DNA from: Calothrix sp. CSU_2_0
Lineage (GTDB): Bacteria > Cyanobacteriota > Cyanobacteriia > Cyanobacteriales > Nostocaceae
DNA: 64,000 nt
Assembly (NCBI GenBank): GCA_012034595.1
Contig: JAAUPE010000005.1
Location: forward strand, 1-64,000
Reading direction: 5' to 3'
The position numbers and the translations under genes were made by a program. Every line of letters starts with the position of its first letter. Within the stretch, counting starts at the first letter, position 1. Shown here piece by piece: positions 38,437 to 48,395 of the stretch. The notes below the pieces were generated by a model, which saw nothing but the letters and a program-made list of their open reading frames with translations, did no database searches and was not told where the DNA came from.

Positions 38437-39240
38437 TTACCTAATTTTCTGCGAACAAAAAACATAACTATCAAAAATTCCCGATTTTTGGTCGATATAA
38501 CTAGAAAAATCAACTTGAGTCGCAAAACCAAGTTTATCTAAAAGCTCAAATAGATCGATACCAAATGTTCTATATGCTAATATTTGACCGCGAATGCGAT
38601 CGCCATGATATTCTGGTGGCAAAAGATGTATGTCTTCTGTTCCTGACGTATCCACACGAACTATGGTTGGTTGGTCAAAGTTACAAGGAATGGTAAATAT
38701 ATGATATCCACCAATTTTTAAGACTCGATGCAATTCTCGAAATGCTTGTTCGTGATTTCGCACATGTTCTAATACATCTTCTGTAACCACAAAATCAAAG
38801 CTAGCATCAGCAAATGTGAGATTCTCTAAAGATTGACAATAAACCTGTTTTCTTGTCTCTGTTCCTGGTTCAATGTTTGGTTCAAAAGTGGAGCAAAAAT
38901 AGAACTTGCTGCCATATAAGTATTTAAAGAAAGCATCATCTACATCAGCGTTATAAAAAATTAACTTATTTGCTTCTCTTAGTTGTGCGATCGCTGTAAT
39001 TTGAGTTGAAATTTTATTTTTAGGTTGATGATTTTGAATTTGATTTAAGATGACTTTAGCAACATGTCGTTTCCGAGATGAACTCAAGCAAAATGGACAG
39101 TACATATTGTTTCGCGCTGTCTTCGCATCAATACAAACAAAGACAGTCACATTACCACATATGTTACAAGTGCCTAACTGGTGATATTCTAAGTTTTTAA
39201 TTGCTGATTTGGCTGCTTGACTTACTTTCTTCACTTTCAA
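38437..39240 (-). CDS. SAM-dependent methyltransferase with N-terminal zinc ribbon
   Basis: A 267-residue class I methyltransferase. Near residues 24-51 the four cysteines of CNICGN and CPFCLSSSRKRH form a zinc-ribbon-like knuckle. The Methyltransf_11 core is FDFVVTEDVLEHVRNHEQAF near residue 149, followed by VLKIGGYHIFTIP. The SAM-binding first strand is degenerate. Its place between a dioxygenase and a GT4 suggests it methylates a sugar or a lipid-linked intermediate. It is 11 bp from the dioxygenase gene and 6 bp from the GT4 gene. Confidence 0.85.
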   Translation of the reverse strand: MKVKKVSQAAKSAIKNLEYHQLGTCNICGNVTVFVCIDAKTARNNMYCPFCLSSSRKRHVAKVILNQIQNHQPKNKISTQITAIAQLREANKLIFYNADVDDAFFKYLYGSKFYFCSTFEPNIEPGTETRKQVYCQSLENLTFADASFDFVVTEDVLEHVRNHEQAFRELHRVLKIGGYHIFTIPCNFDQPTIVRVDTSGTEDIHLLPPEYHGDRIRGQILAYRTFGIDLFELLDKLGFATQVDFSSYIDQKSGIFDSYVFCSQKIR

Positions 39241-39251
39241 TTTGTACCTCC

Positions 39252-40187
39252 CTAATATTTCGAGGAACGCATTTCCATTTTTACAGGTTTTTGCTTATTT
39301 CTGAAGTTATATATTGCTTGAAAGCGCAAATGACGAATACTCGCTTTGAGACGTTCGATAATAGTCTTTTTCCAGACTAATATATCTGGATTACTAGAAG
39401 CTATTGGTATTGGTAAGTTTTGACCTAATCTACCATAACCTTCAGGTAAAAAGTGCGCTGTCAATGATTTTCGGGAATACTGGGGATTCATATTGGGAAA
39501 TGCACCGTGAATCAGGAACGGATGCCAGAATAAAACGGAACCCTTTTCTAATAACATTGGTTCAAGATTGTAATTTTGCTCTTGAATTAAGGTTTGAATT
39601 TGTTCTACATATTTTTCATGGTCACTAAAATCTTTAATATGAGGATTTCTAGCGATTAATTGACCTTTTTGACTTTTGGGAACAACGAAAAAAGCTCCAG
39701 CATCGGAGTGAATATCTTCTAATGCAAACCAACAAGCAATTAAGTTTCCAGGTGGGTCGCTATCTAAGTAATAATGGTCTTGGTGGGGAACTGTACCTGT
39801 AGATTTATCAAAAAACATAGACTGCCAAATTATATGTTTTTGACAATGACTTAGGGTAGTCAATAACTGAGAAACTACCGGATTTGTGATTATCTCTAAT
39901 GCTGCTTGATTAAAGGTGTTTTGGAAAACTAAATCAATAGGATTTAAGATTGAGTGTTCGATAAAGCCTTGATAATTAACTTCTAATTTCTCAATTTGGT
40001 TAGTATCTTGGGAGAGAAAATAATAGTTTTTAGATGTTTTAAAGGTTTCATATACCTGGGAAAATTCCCTTATTTTCTCACTGGGGATTGCATTTTTTAC
40101 AACAACATAACCATAATCCTCGTAATGAGCTTTAATCGCTTCTGTCTGATTTTGGAGAAAATACCCTGACATAGCTTTTAATTTCAA
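39252..40187 (-). CDS. Phytanoyl-CoA dioxygenase (PhyH) family oxygenase
   Basis: A 311-residue Fe(II)/2-oxoglutarate oxygenase. The metal ligands are visible as H-x-D in VPHQDHYYLDSD near residue 138 and the distal His in FWHPFLIHGAFPN near residue 223, with the 2-oxoglutarate-binding Arg in YSRKSLTAHFLP. It is the first gene of the leftward exopolysaccharide operon. PhyH-family members in such loci may hydroxylate sugars or lipids; the substrate here is unknown. The 750 bp upstream are non-coding and shared with the divergent GT2 unit. Confidence 0.86.
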   Translation of the reverse strand: MKLKAMSGYFLQNQTEAIKAHYEDYGYVVVKNAIPSEKIREFSQVYETFKTSKNYYFLSQDTNQIEKLEVNYQGFIEHSILNPIDLVFQNTFNQAALEIITNPVVSQLLTTLSHCQKHIIWQSMFFDKSTGTVPHQDHYYLDSDPPGNLIACWFALEDIHSDAGAFFVVPKSQKGQLIARNPHIKDFSDHEKYVEQIQTLIQEQNYNLEPMLLEKGSVLFWHPFLIHGAFPNMNPQYSRKSLTAHFLPEGYGRLGQNLPIPIASSNPDILVWKKTIIERLKASIRHLRFQAIYNFRNKQKPVKMEMRSSKY

Positions 40188-40944
40188 TTTATTTAATCAA
40201 ATTATTAGGTGAAAATCTACCTACAAGCATGTCTAAGCATTTTGATGTGGATTTTCTAACTTCTTGATTTGAAGTTACTGACTTTAGGGCAGCAATTAAC
40301 CTCAAATGAAGGCAAATTTTCTGTTAAGTAGAAGCACTTACATAAAAACACTTACAGAAGTTATATAGATTTTATTCTACCAGATAAAATCAATTATATA
40401 TTTTATAACCAATATTTTACATGCTTCTCAGACTAGTATCCGTAATAATCCGGATATCTTTACAAAATCTTTAATTAGCCTTTGTAAAAAAATAATGATT
40501 TTACTGTTATATAAAATTTCTTAGGTAAATAAAAATACTTATTTTTTTATAAAAACTCGTAAAAAAAATATTGTAATTTTATAAAAAAATTAACAATAAT
40601 AATCTTACTGATGACCAGGTTAGAAAAACAATCATTGTATAAAAGTAGTGAACGATATCAGTAATTATTTTGAATTAACCCCGACTGCGATACTATCTCA
40701 AGATTGACAAAGTAACACTTACTATCCTAGTATGATGACCTTAGCTTGTAGTAACATTTTGAGAATTTCTCATATAGTTACAAATATCAGAATACGCAAT
40801 TATTCAAATATCAAGTTGAGCCAAAGTCGAGCATAAAGTCAACCCAATGATAGATGTCGTACATAAAAATCTTGCAACCTTCAAAGTAAGTCAAAAAGCA
40901 CAAGTTATTTACGACCGATTGATGCACAGACAGGGGTGCTTATT
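40188..40944. other. Divergent regulatory spacer of the exopolysaccharide locus
   Basis: A 757-bp AT-rich spacer between two divergent operons with no larger gene. A 33-codon ATG frame (40847-40948, MIDVVHKNLATFKVSQKAQV...) ends in an ATGA overlap with the GT2 start and could be a translational leader. I could not pick out a strong promoter by eye. Confidence 0.5.
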
Positions 40945-41853
40945 ATGAAAGTAAAATGCGACATAACCTTTATCATTGTTTCCCACAACTCAGCGAAGAC
41001 GCTACGGGGTTCGATCGAGTCGTGTTTAATGGCAGCAAAAGAATTTGACCGATTGAAGGTGAGAATTGTCGTCTACGATAATGCATCTGCCGATGAATCA
41101 CCAAAAATTATTCATGAGTTCGTCGAAAAATATCCACAGGTATTTATCGGTATCCAAGGACAACAAAATCTAGGCTTTGCCAGAGGAAATAATCAAGCGA
41201 TCGCAGCATCACCAAGTCGTGAATATGTATTGGTAAATCCGGATGTGATGTTTAAACCAGAAGCGATTCGACATCTTCAAAATACATTGTACTCTGCATC
41301 AGATATTGCAGTTGTTTGTCCACAATTACTCAATCTCGATCGAACCCCACAAAAATCTATTCGGAGATTTCCGACATTTACTTATCTATTCCTCAAGCAC
41401 TTTTTAAAAGAAAAACTCCTCAATTCAGTCTGCAAATTTGACTACTATTATGCCGAAATGACCCCACCAGAAAAAGCAGTGGAAATCAACTGGGGAATTG
41501 GCGCTTTTATGCTAATTTCAGGTGATTATATCGCCAAACATGGATTATTTGACGAAAGATTCTTCCTCTATTTTGAAGATGTGAGTTTGTGTTTAGACGC
41601 TTGGCAAAATGGCTATCGAGTATTATATCAACCCCAAGCTTCAGCATTACATTTGTATAGTCAAGCTAGCACTAGTTCTAAGTTTAATTATCTGACATTC
41701 ATACATATTGTTTCTGCACTCAAATTTTTTGCAAAATACAGACCATATCAAATACAATGGCAACTCATTTCCTGGCTAATTGACGTAAATACAAAGTTGA
41801 TGAATTCAGCCAGATTATCCAAATCACGTAAAATATTAATTGGGAATGGGTAA
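40945..41853 (+). CDS. GT2 family glycosyltransferase (rhamnosyltransferase-like)
   Basis: I use ATG 40945 (MKVKCDITFIIVSHNSAKTL), which follows CAGGGG; the GTG at 40936 in the ORF track overlaps that site. The 302-residue GT-A enzyme has VVYDNASADESPKIIHEFVE for nucleotide binding, YVLVNPDVMF as the D-x-D region, and GAFMLISGDYIAKHGLFDER then FLYFEDVSLCLDAW, typical of the WbbL/rhamnosyl subgroup. It is the first gene of the rightward exopolysaccharide unit, 45 bp from the ABC exporter. Confidence 0.9.
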   Translation: MKVKCDITFIIVSHNSAKTLRGSIESCLMAAKEFDRLKVRIVVYDNASADESPKIIHEFVEKYPQVFIGIQGQQNLGFARGNNQAIAASPSREYVLVNPDVMFKPEAIRHLQNTLYSASDIAVVCPQLLNLDRTPQKSIRRFPTFTYLFLKHFLKEKLLNSVCKFDYYYAEMTPPEKAVEINWGIGAFMLISGDYIAKHGLFDERFFLYFEDVSLCLDAWQNGYRVLYQPQASALHLYSQASTSSKFNYLTFIHIVSALKFFAKYRPYQIQWQLISWLIDVNTKLMNSARLSKSRKILIGNG

Positions 41854-41898
41854 TTAGTAATCTAGTCAGGGTACAAAATATAAAAACTACATTCCAAA

Positions 41899-43749
41899 AT
41901 GGTGATTAACCTTCCTCATCCAATTCGTAAACTGTTAGAAACTAGCAAAATTTGGCAGGAAAACTATTTAATTTTGCGTGAACTCAATCCTTTTCGCGCA
42001 AAAGTTATCCAAGCAATCTTATGTACAATAGTCGCAGCAGTTTTAGAAGCAACAGGAGTAGGATTAATTGCATCGCTTTTGCAAGGGTTAACAAATCCCA
42101 ATCAACCACCTATGTATACAGGAGTTGACTGGTTTGACATTTGGTTTTTAGGAATAAAAGCAACTGCAACAATTCGTATCTACAAAATATCAGGTTTAAT
42201 TTTATTAACTGTGTGGATACGGGCAATTTTCTCATACCTGGGGAAATATCTGGCTAAAACTTGCGAAATCCAACTAGTTGATGCACTCAGAAGACGGATT
42301 TTTGAGCAATTTCAGCGCTTTAACTTAAATTATTACACTCAAAGTCGCGGTGCAGAACTGATAAATATCTTTTCATTAGAAGTCAGTAACATTAACCAAG
42401 CTTTTAATGAAGTAATTAATTTTGTCACCAAAAGCTGCGTGATTCTTGCTTATGCAGTCGCAATGCTGCTGATTTCTTGGCAACTTACCCTAGCAACAGT
42501 ACTGGCATTTAGTTTACTCGCTGTAGCTGTATCTAACCTGATTAAATGGGTTCGGGAAGCAAGTTTCGCAATCACAACCACAGGGACAAACATGGCTGCG
42601 ATCGCAACGGAGTATATTAATGGGGTAAAGACTATCCAAGCTTCCTGGAATCAGGAATTTGAAGGTAAACGCTTCGATCGCGCTGCACGTTCATTTGTCA
42701 AAGCATATATGCAAAGTAATCGTATCGGTAGCAGCGTTCTTCCACTCGCAGAAGCAGCAGCAACAACAATATTGATAGGCATTATCATTTTCGCTGTTTC
42801 CACATTCGTTGATAACGGTAGTTTGCATGTCATCTCGCTTTTAGCATTTTTGTTTGCCTTGTTTCGTTTGCTACCAATCCTTGCTCACATGAATAGTTCC
42901 TGGAGCAATATTGCTATGTTTGCAGGCTCTTTACAAGTCGTTCAACAACTTTTACGCACTGATGATAAAAGTTACGTTAGCGATGGAGAAGTTGAATTTT
43001 CTGACTTAAAACGGGGAATCAATTTTCAAAACGTGGATTTTAGTTATGACAACCAGAACCCTATTTTAGAAAATATTAACCTCAAGATAGAACGCGGTCA
43101 AACCGTAGCAATTATCGGTGCTTCAGGTTCAGGAAAAACAACTATCGCTGATTTAATCATTCGATTTTACGACCCAACAGCAGGTAATATTTACATTGAC
43201 GATGTGCATTTGCCTCTGTATAAGCTCAGTTCTTTACGGCAAAAAATGGCTGTTGTGAGTCAAGAAACTTTTATTTTTAATACATCAATACGGAAAAATA
43301 TCGCTTACGGAGTCGAAGGAATTAGCGATCGAGCGATTGAAGAAGCAGCAAGACAAGCGAATGCACTGGAATTTATTTTAGACATGCCAGCAGGATTTGA
43401 GACAAAATTAGGCGATCGCGGAGTTAGATTATCTGGAGGGCAAAGACAGAGGATTGCGATTGCCAGAGCATTGCTTCGTAACCCCGAAATTTTGATTTTA
43501 GATGAAGCGACAAGTGCTTTAGATTCGATATCCGAACGATTGGTACAGGAATCCTTAGAAAAGCTGGTAGCAGGAAGAACCGTGATTGCGATCGCGCATC
43601 GTTTATCAACAATTTACAAAGCAGATAAAATAATCGTTCTCGAATCAGGAAAAATAGTCGAACAAGGAAGTTATCAAGAGTTGTTGCAACAACGGGGCAA
43701 GCTTTGGAAATATCATCAAATGCAGCATGGAATTGAAGTTAATAGTTAA
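41899..43749 (+). CDS. Half-size ABC exporter (MsbA/HepA-like)
   Basis: A 616-residue protein with an N-terminal six-helix ABC transmembrane domain (about residues 35-345) fused to an ATPase. Walker A is IIGASGSGKTT near residue 413, the signature is LSGGQRQRIAIARAL near 513, and Walker B is EILILDEATSALD. Related cyanobacterial transporters such as HepA affect envelope polysaccharide deposition. Flanked by glycosyltransferases, it probably flips a lipid-linked saccharide or glycolipid across the inner membrane as a homodimer. An AGTTAGG heptamer array begins right after the stop. Confidence 0.9.
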   Translation: MVINLPHPIRKLLETSKIWQENYLILRELNPFRAKVIQAILCTIVAAVLEATGVGLIASLLQGLTNPNQPPMYTGVDWFDIWFLGIKATATIRIYKISGLILLTVWIRAIFSYLGKYLAKTCEIQLVDALRRRIFEQFQRFNLNYYTQSRGAELINIFSLEVSNINQAFNEVINFVTKSCVILAYAVAMLLISWQLTLATVLAFSLLAVAVSNLIKWVREASFAITTTGTNMAAIATEYINGVKTIQASWNQEFEGKRFDRAARSFVKAYMQSNRIGSSVLPLAEAAATTILIGIIIFAVSTFVDNGSLHVISLLAFLFALFRLLPILAHMNSSWSNIAMFAGSLQVVQQLLRTDDKSYVSDGEVEFSDLKRGINFQNVDFSYDNQNPILENINLKIERGQTVAIIGASGSGKTTIADLIIRFYDPTAGNIYIDDVHLPLYKLSSLRQKMAVVSQETFIFNTSIRKNIAYGVEGISDRAIEEAARQANALEFILDMPAGFETKLGDRGVRLSGGQRQRIAIARALLRNPEILILDEATSALDSISERLVQESLEKLVAGRTVIAIAHRLSTIYKADKIIVLESGKIVEQGSYQELLQQRGKLWKYHQMQHGIEVNS

Positions 43750-43792
43750 TAGTTAGGAGTTAGGAGTTGGGAGTTGGGAGTTGGGAGTTAAT
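43750..43792 (+). repeat. Heptamer array after the ABC exporter gene
   Basis: TAGTTAGGAGTTAGG then GAGTTGG units start immediately after the stop codon. Confidence 0.85.
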
Positions 43793-43859
43793 TAGAATTT
43801 GCGAGTTAGTCAATATTTAAGGCATTAAGTATTAGTTTTATCTTTACCCGTTACGTTAT

Positions 43860-44765
43860 ATGCAAACTGCGATCGCATTTATTATCTTCAACCGAATCGA
43901 TACTGCCCAAAGGGTATTTAATGCCATTCGTCAGGCAAAACCAGCAAAACTTTTTGTGATTGCTGACGGAATTCGTCCCCATCATCCTGATGATATTCAA
44001 ACATGTGCAGCCACTCGCAAAATTATCGAACAAGTTGATTGGAATTGTGAAGTAATTTGTAATTACTCCGAAACTAATTTAGGCTCTAGAAAACGAGTAT
44101 CTAGCGGCTTAGATTGGGTATTTGAACAAGTCGAAACAGCCATAATTTTAGAAGATGACTGTTTGCCACATCCAGATTTTTTCCCTTTTTGTGAAGAATT
44201 ACTCGAACGCTTTAAGAATGACGAAAGAATTATGACAATTTCCGGTAATAACTTTCAATTCCATCGTCCAAGCAACAAATATAGCTATTATTTTTCCCGC
44301 TATCCCTTGATTTGGGGTTGGGCAACTTGGGCTAGAGCATGGCAAAAATGTGATTTTAAAATGAAACATTGGGAGACTATTCGTGATGATAAATGGTTAC
44401 AATATTTACTAGATGATTCTCAAGCGGTGAGATATTGGTCGCAAATTTTTAAAAATTGTCATACAGAGCATATTACTGCCTGGGATTATGCTTGGACTTT
44501 GACATCTTGGCTAGAAAATAGTTTAACCATTATTCCTAATTCTAACTTAGTTACTAACATTGGATTTAGTCCCGATGCCCAAAATACAAAAGCTGTAAAT
44601 AGCCTGTTCGATAATTATCCAACTAAACCAATACCTTTCCCGCTCAAACATCCACCATTCATAATTCGTGATGCCCAAGCAGATAAATTTACCCAATCCA
44701 CACAGTTTAATCCTAGCTTAAATTGGAGATTCAGAATGAAATTAAGAAAAATACTACATTTTTAA
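43860..44765 (+). CDS. Glycosyltransferase (GT2-like, GNT-I/HlpA type)
   Basis: A 301-residue protein. The N-terminus TAIAFIIFNRIDTAQRVFNA, then ETAIILEDDCLPHPDFFPFC (E-D-D metal site near residue 97) and the Trp-rich PLIWGWATWARAWQKCDF, mark a group of GT-A enzymes often annotated as hemolysin-like HlpA in cyanobacteria, which I take as sugar transferases. It has no signal or membrane segment. It lies 110 bp after the ABC exporter in the rightward unit. The acceptor is unknown. Confidence 0.8.
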   Translation: MQTAIAFIIFNRIDTAQRVFNAIRQAKPAKLFVIADGIRPHHPDDIQTCAATRKIIEQVDWNCEVICNYSETNLGSRKRVSSGLDWVFEQVETAIILEDDCLPHPDFFPFCEELLERFKNDERIMTISGNNFQFHRPSNKYSYYFSRYPLIWGWATWARAWQKCDFKMKHWETIRDDKWLQYLLDDSQAVRYWSQIFKNCHTEHITAWDYAWTLTSWLENSLTIIPNSNLVTNIGFSPDAQNTKAVNSLFDNYPTKPIPFPLKHPPFIIRDAQADKFTQSTQFNPSLNWRFRMKLRKILHF

Positions 44766-45290
44766 AAAATGATGCCATTCTCTTTAATTCGAGCGTGAAA
44801 GTTGCTAGATAAAAATACTACTCTCATCTTTACTTTGTTCCCAAAATCAGAAAATCACCCCACTTTTTCTATCTTCTCAATCCCCCAATCAGTTTTATAC
44901 CTCAAATTTCTGTTTCCAACTGAGGTTTCGACTTTGATATCTAAAGCATTTCTCCCAAACCATCCCTCATCACAAACAAATACATAAATGTATTAAAAAT
45001 ACTCTATCTTTATACGGATGACAAAAACACAATTAAACCTATAATTGGAAGACTTGTTGACAGATATGATAGAAATAAAGAAAAATTAAGCTGAAGAATT
45101 CGCGTGCGATATGCCTCCAGCATTAAGCTTTGCTTATCGCAGAATAAATGTAATGATTCAAAGTAATAATTCAAACTTAAGTAGATTTCATCAGCTTTCG
45201 ACTTATCATTAACACATTAACATTGATTGAGTAATGTCAGGAAGTCAAAGTTTTATTACAAAATTATTTTGATAAACAAGGGGTTTGATA
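44766..45290. other. Spacer before the wzc-like gene
   Basis: A 525-bp AT-rich spacer. The 61-codon ORF at 44802-44987 lacks protein-like features. TATAAT (45040-45045) and TTGACA (45057-45062) occur but not in a correct pair, so no promoter is claimed. Confidence 0.5.
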
Positions 45291-47590
45291 GTGGCTGATA
45301 CTGGTTTAGAACAAGAACAACTGGTCGCTACATCTTCATCAAGTGCAGTTGAGATTAGACAACTATTTAAAATTCTATATCGCCGTCGCTTTCTCATAGC
45401 AGGCATATCTGGTTTGGTAATTTCAGCAGCAGGAGTTTTGGCACTACTTGCCAAGCCAAATTACCAAAGTTCAATGCAGATGCTAGTTAGCTCTAATATC
45501 TATGAAAGTGCGAGTTCGAGCAAAGCTCAAGGTAACGAAGATAGCGAATTTACAGATGCAAATTTAGCAGTAGTAGATTACACAGCACAACTACAATTGA
45601 TGTTGAGTAATCAATTAATTGAAAAAGCAGTAACGACACTACATTCCGAATATCCAAAGATGAAAATTGAGGATATCAAAGGAGACAAAAGCAAAAAAGG
45701 CAAAAAACCACCTTTGAGTGTAGCTCGTATCGAGTCGGGAAACGGCATCAATCGCATTCCCAGCCAGGTATTTGAAATCACATATAAAGATAAAAACCCA
45801 ATCAAAACCCAACGAGTTTTACAAGCGCTACAAAAAGTTTACCAAGACTACAACATCGAACAGCAAAAACTACGATTGTCCAAGGGAATGGCATTTGTTA
45901 ACAATCGCTTACCCAAAGTCAAAAGCGAAGTTACCCAAGCGGAACGAAATTTAGAAATCTTTCGCAATAAACATAAAATCCTCGATCCCGAAGCTCAATC
46001 AAAAATTTTATTAGAAACCCTCGCAGACACCCAAAAGCAGTTACAAACGACACAGGCACAATTACAAGATGTCCAAGCTAGATACGCTGCAATTCAGCAA
46101 AAACTAGCCGCATCTCCGCGCAGCGCCTTAGTCTCATCGCGATTGAGTCAATCTAGCCGCTACCAAACATTACTGAATGAAATCCAGAAAACAGAGTTAG
46201 CAATATCACAAGAAAGAATTCGATATACAGACACATCACCAGCAGTCCAGAAACTACTCGAACAGAGGCAAAGTCAACTAGTCTTACTGCGGCAAGAAGT
46301 GGGGCGATCGCTAAGTGACAAAGTTGGTAAAAAAGCACCTCCAGCAAGTACTTCAGCAATTGATAGCGCAATTAATCAAGTCCTCAATCAATCCCTCAAT
46401 CCATCAACTAACAGCAGCGAATCCTTACTAGGAGAAGGACAACTAGCAGGGGTTGACCTGAAACTAGTAGAAGAGTTGATTCAGGTACAAACCACCGCAT
46501 TAGGATTAGTCGCAAATCAACAAAGTCTAGCAGAGTCAGAAAAGCGACTGCGAACAGAACTTAGCCGATATCCTAGCTTAATAGCCGAATACAACCGCTT
46601 GCTACCCGAAGTTCAAACCAGCCGCAAAACCCTCGAACAACTGATGCAAGCGCAGCAATCCTTAGGTCTAAAAATCGCCCAAGGAGGGTTTGATTGGCAA
46701 GTCATCGAAGCACCCGAAAAAGGAACCTACATCGGTAGTGGTCGGATGATGTTACTCGGTGGTGGTCTGATTCTCGGACCAATTATAGGTATCGTCCTTG
46801 CCCTAATCTTAGAATTACTCAACGACAAGGTTTACATACCATACGAACTACAGCGCATTACCAATCTGCGTTTGCTAGGGATAGTACCCAAACTACTCCC
46901 CGCAAACAAACGTAAACGTCTAGCAGTACCAACATTCAACCATAGAAATAGCAGAACTCTAGTAGTAGATTCGCCAGTCGTGGTGGCATCATTACCATCC
47001 CACGAAACCATCGACATGGCATATCAGAACATCCAAATACTCAACTCACCCCTACCCTACAAATCGTTGATGGTGACATCAGCACAAGCTGGAGAAGGCA
47101 AATCAACCGTAGCCTTAGGATTAGCAGTTAGTGCAGCGCGAATGCACCACCGAGTTTTGATTGTCGATGCTAATCTCCGTAACCCCAGCCTGCACGCAAG
47201 CCTTGATTTGTCAAACGATTGGGGTTTATCGCTCCTCCTCGTTGACGAAGCAAACCCACCATTAAAGAGTACATCCAGCCAGTCCACCCTGCGATCGATG
47301 TTCTCACAGCTGGACCATATCCCGAAGATGCAGTTAAATTATTAAGCTCCCGGCAAATGAAAGAACTGCTAGAGTACTTCGAGCAGGTTTACGACCTAGT
47401 TTTAGTCGATGCTCCATCAATTCTCGATACCGTCGATGCCAGAATTTTAGCGACATTGTGTAATGCGATCGTCTTAGTGTCACGGATGGGGCAGATTACC
47501 CGCACGGAAGTGGTGGAAGCTAAAGAGATTTTGGAGAAGTTGAATTTAGTTGGTATTATTGCCAATCAACCTAAAAAAGCTAATCGTTAA
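45291..47590 (+). pseudogene. wzc: Wzc-like polysaccharide co-polymerase/BY-kinase, frameshifted
   Basis: I start at GTG 45291 (ADTGLEQEQLVAT), 7 bp after AAGGGG. The roughly 766-residue protein has a Wzz domain (two membrane helices near 38-55 and 490-510 around a coiled-coil periplasmic region) and a C-terminal P-loop kinase: Walker A AQAGEGKSTVALG, Walker A' VLIVDANLRNPS and Walker B YDLVLVDAPSILD. The frame is lost near 47267 (TTAAAGAG). One added G gives LKEYIQPVHPAIDVLTAGPY, joining the 47357-47590 ORF. The C-terminus ANQPKKANR lacks the usual tyrosine cluster. It sets chain length and links polymerisation to export. Confidence 0.85.
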
Positions 47591-47624
47591 TTGCGATCGC
47601 ACTTTTTTCCTCAAATCCCCTCCC

Positions 47625-47686
47625 TAAATCCCCGACTTTTCCTCAAATCACCTCCCCTAAATCACTTTTAAAATGTCGGGGATTTA
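47625..47686. repeat. REP-like inverted repeat upstream of the RAYT gene
   Basis: TAAATCCCCGAC (47625-47636) and its exact complement GTCGGGGATTTA (47675-47686) are separated by 38 bp that hold related AAATCACC words. The word ATCCCCGACTTTTC recurs at 49477-49490. Confidence 0.8.
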
Positions 47687-47741
47687 ATAAAAAGAGGGTT
47701 TTTTGGGAACACTATAAGTATCAACTAAGGTGATGCTTATT

Positions 47742-48329
47742 ATGCCGAAAAGAAGAATTTCCTTACAAGCTGGCAACTTTTACCACATCTATAACCGGGG
47801 GAATGCCAGACAAGATATTTTCTTTGAGCATGAAAACTATGTTTATTTCCTCAGGTTGGTGAAGTTACATCTCATTGCCAAGGGAGTAGATGTTGTTGCC
47901 TATTGTTTGATGCCAAATCATTACCATTTCTTGGTTTATCTGAGAGATGAAACCCTCTCGGATGCGATGAAATTACTTTCGCTTGCCTATACAAAAGCGA
48001 TAAATAAGCGCTTTAAGCGTTGCGGGGTGTTATTTCAGGGACGATTTAATAGTATTCATGTTGCTGATACAAACTATTTATTTCATCTTTTGCACTACAT
48101 TCATTTCAATCCGGTGAAAGCTGGTTTAGTACGGCAACCGGGGGAATGGGAATTTTCTAGCTATTTGGAATATGCGGGGTTACGGGCAGGAAAGATACCA
48201 AAGGTAGAGTATATTAAATCACAGATTAATGGGGAATGCGATCGCACTTTTTTGTTGGCTGATTTCTTGGATGGCGATTTACCGACTGATACGGAGTTCA
48301 AAGAATTGTTGTTCGATGATGATGAGTGA
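47742..48329 (+). CDS. rayT: REP-associated tyrosine transposase (RAYT)
   Basis: ATG 47742 (MPKRRISLQAGNFYHIYNRG) lies 8 bp after AAGGTGA; the upstream GTG and ATG overlap that site. The 195-residue Y1 transposase has the HUH motif PNHYHFLVYL near residue 63, FQGRFNSIHV and LLHYIHFNPVKAGLV, then the likely catalytic Tyr in WEFSSYLEYAG. RAYTs are domesticated IS200-like enzymes that cut and join REP hairpins and usually occur as single genes flanked by REPs. Here REP-like palindromes flank it on both sides. Confidence 0.9.
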   Translation: MPKRRISLQAGNFYHIYNRGNARQDIFFEHENYVYFLRLVKLHLIAKGVDVVAYCLMPNHYHFLVYLRDETLSDAMKLLSLAYTKAINKRFKRCGVLFQGRFNSIHVADTNYLFHLLHYIHFNPVKAGLVRQPGEWEFSSYLEYAGLRAGKIPKVEYIKSQINGECDRTFLLADFLDGDLPTDTEFKELLFDDDE

Positions 48330-48395
48330 GTTTTTCAGGAAAACGCTGTAAAGTAACTGTATAAAAAATAAATTTGAAACAGTATTTTTACAGCT

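Noticed and set aside
45040-45062. TATAAT and TTGACA upstream of the wzc-like gene
   Set aside because: The two boxes are in the wrong order and spacing to form one promoter.
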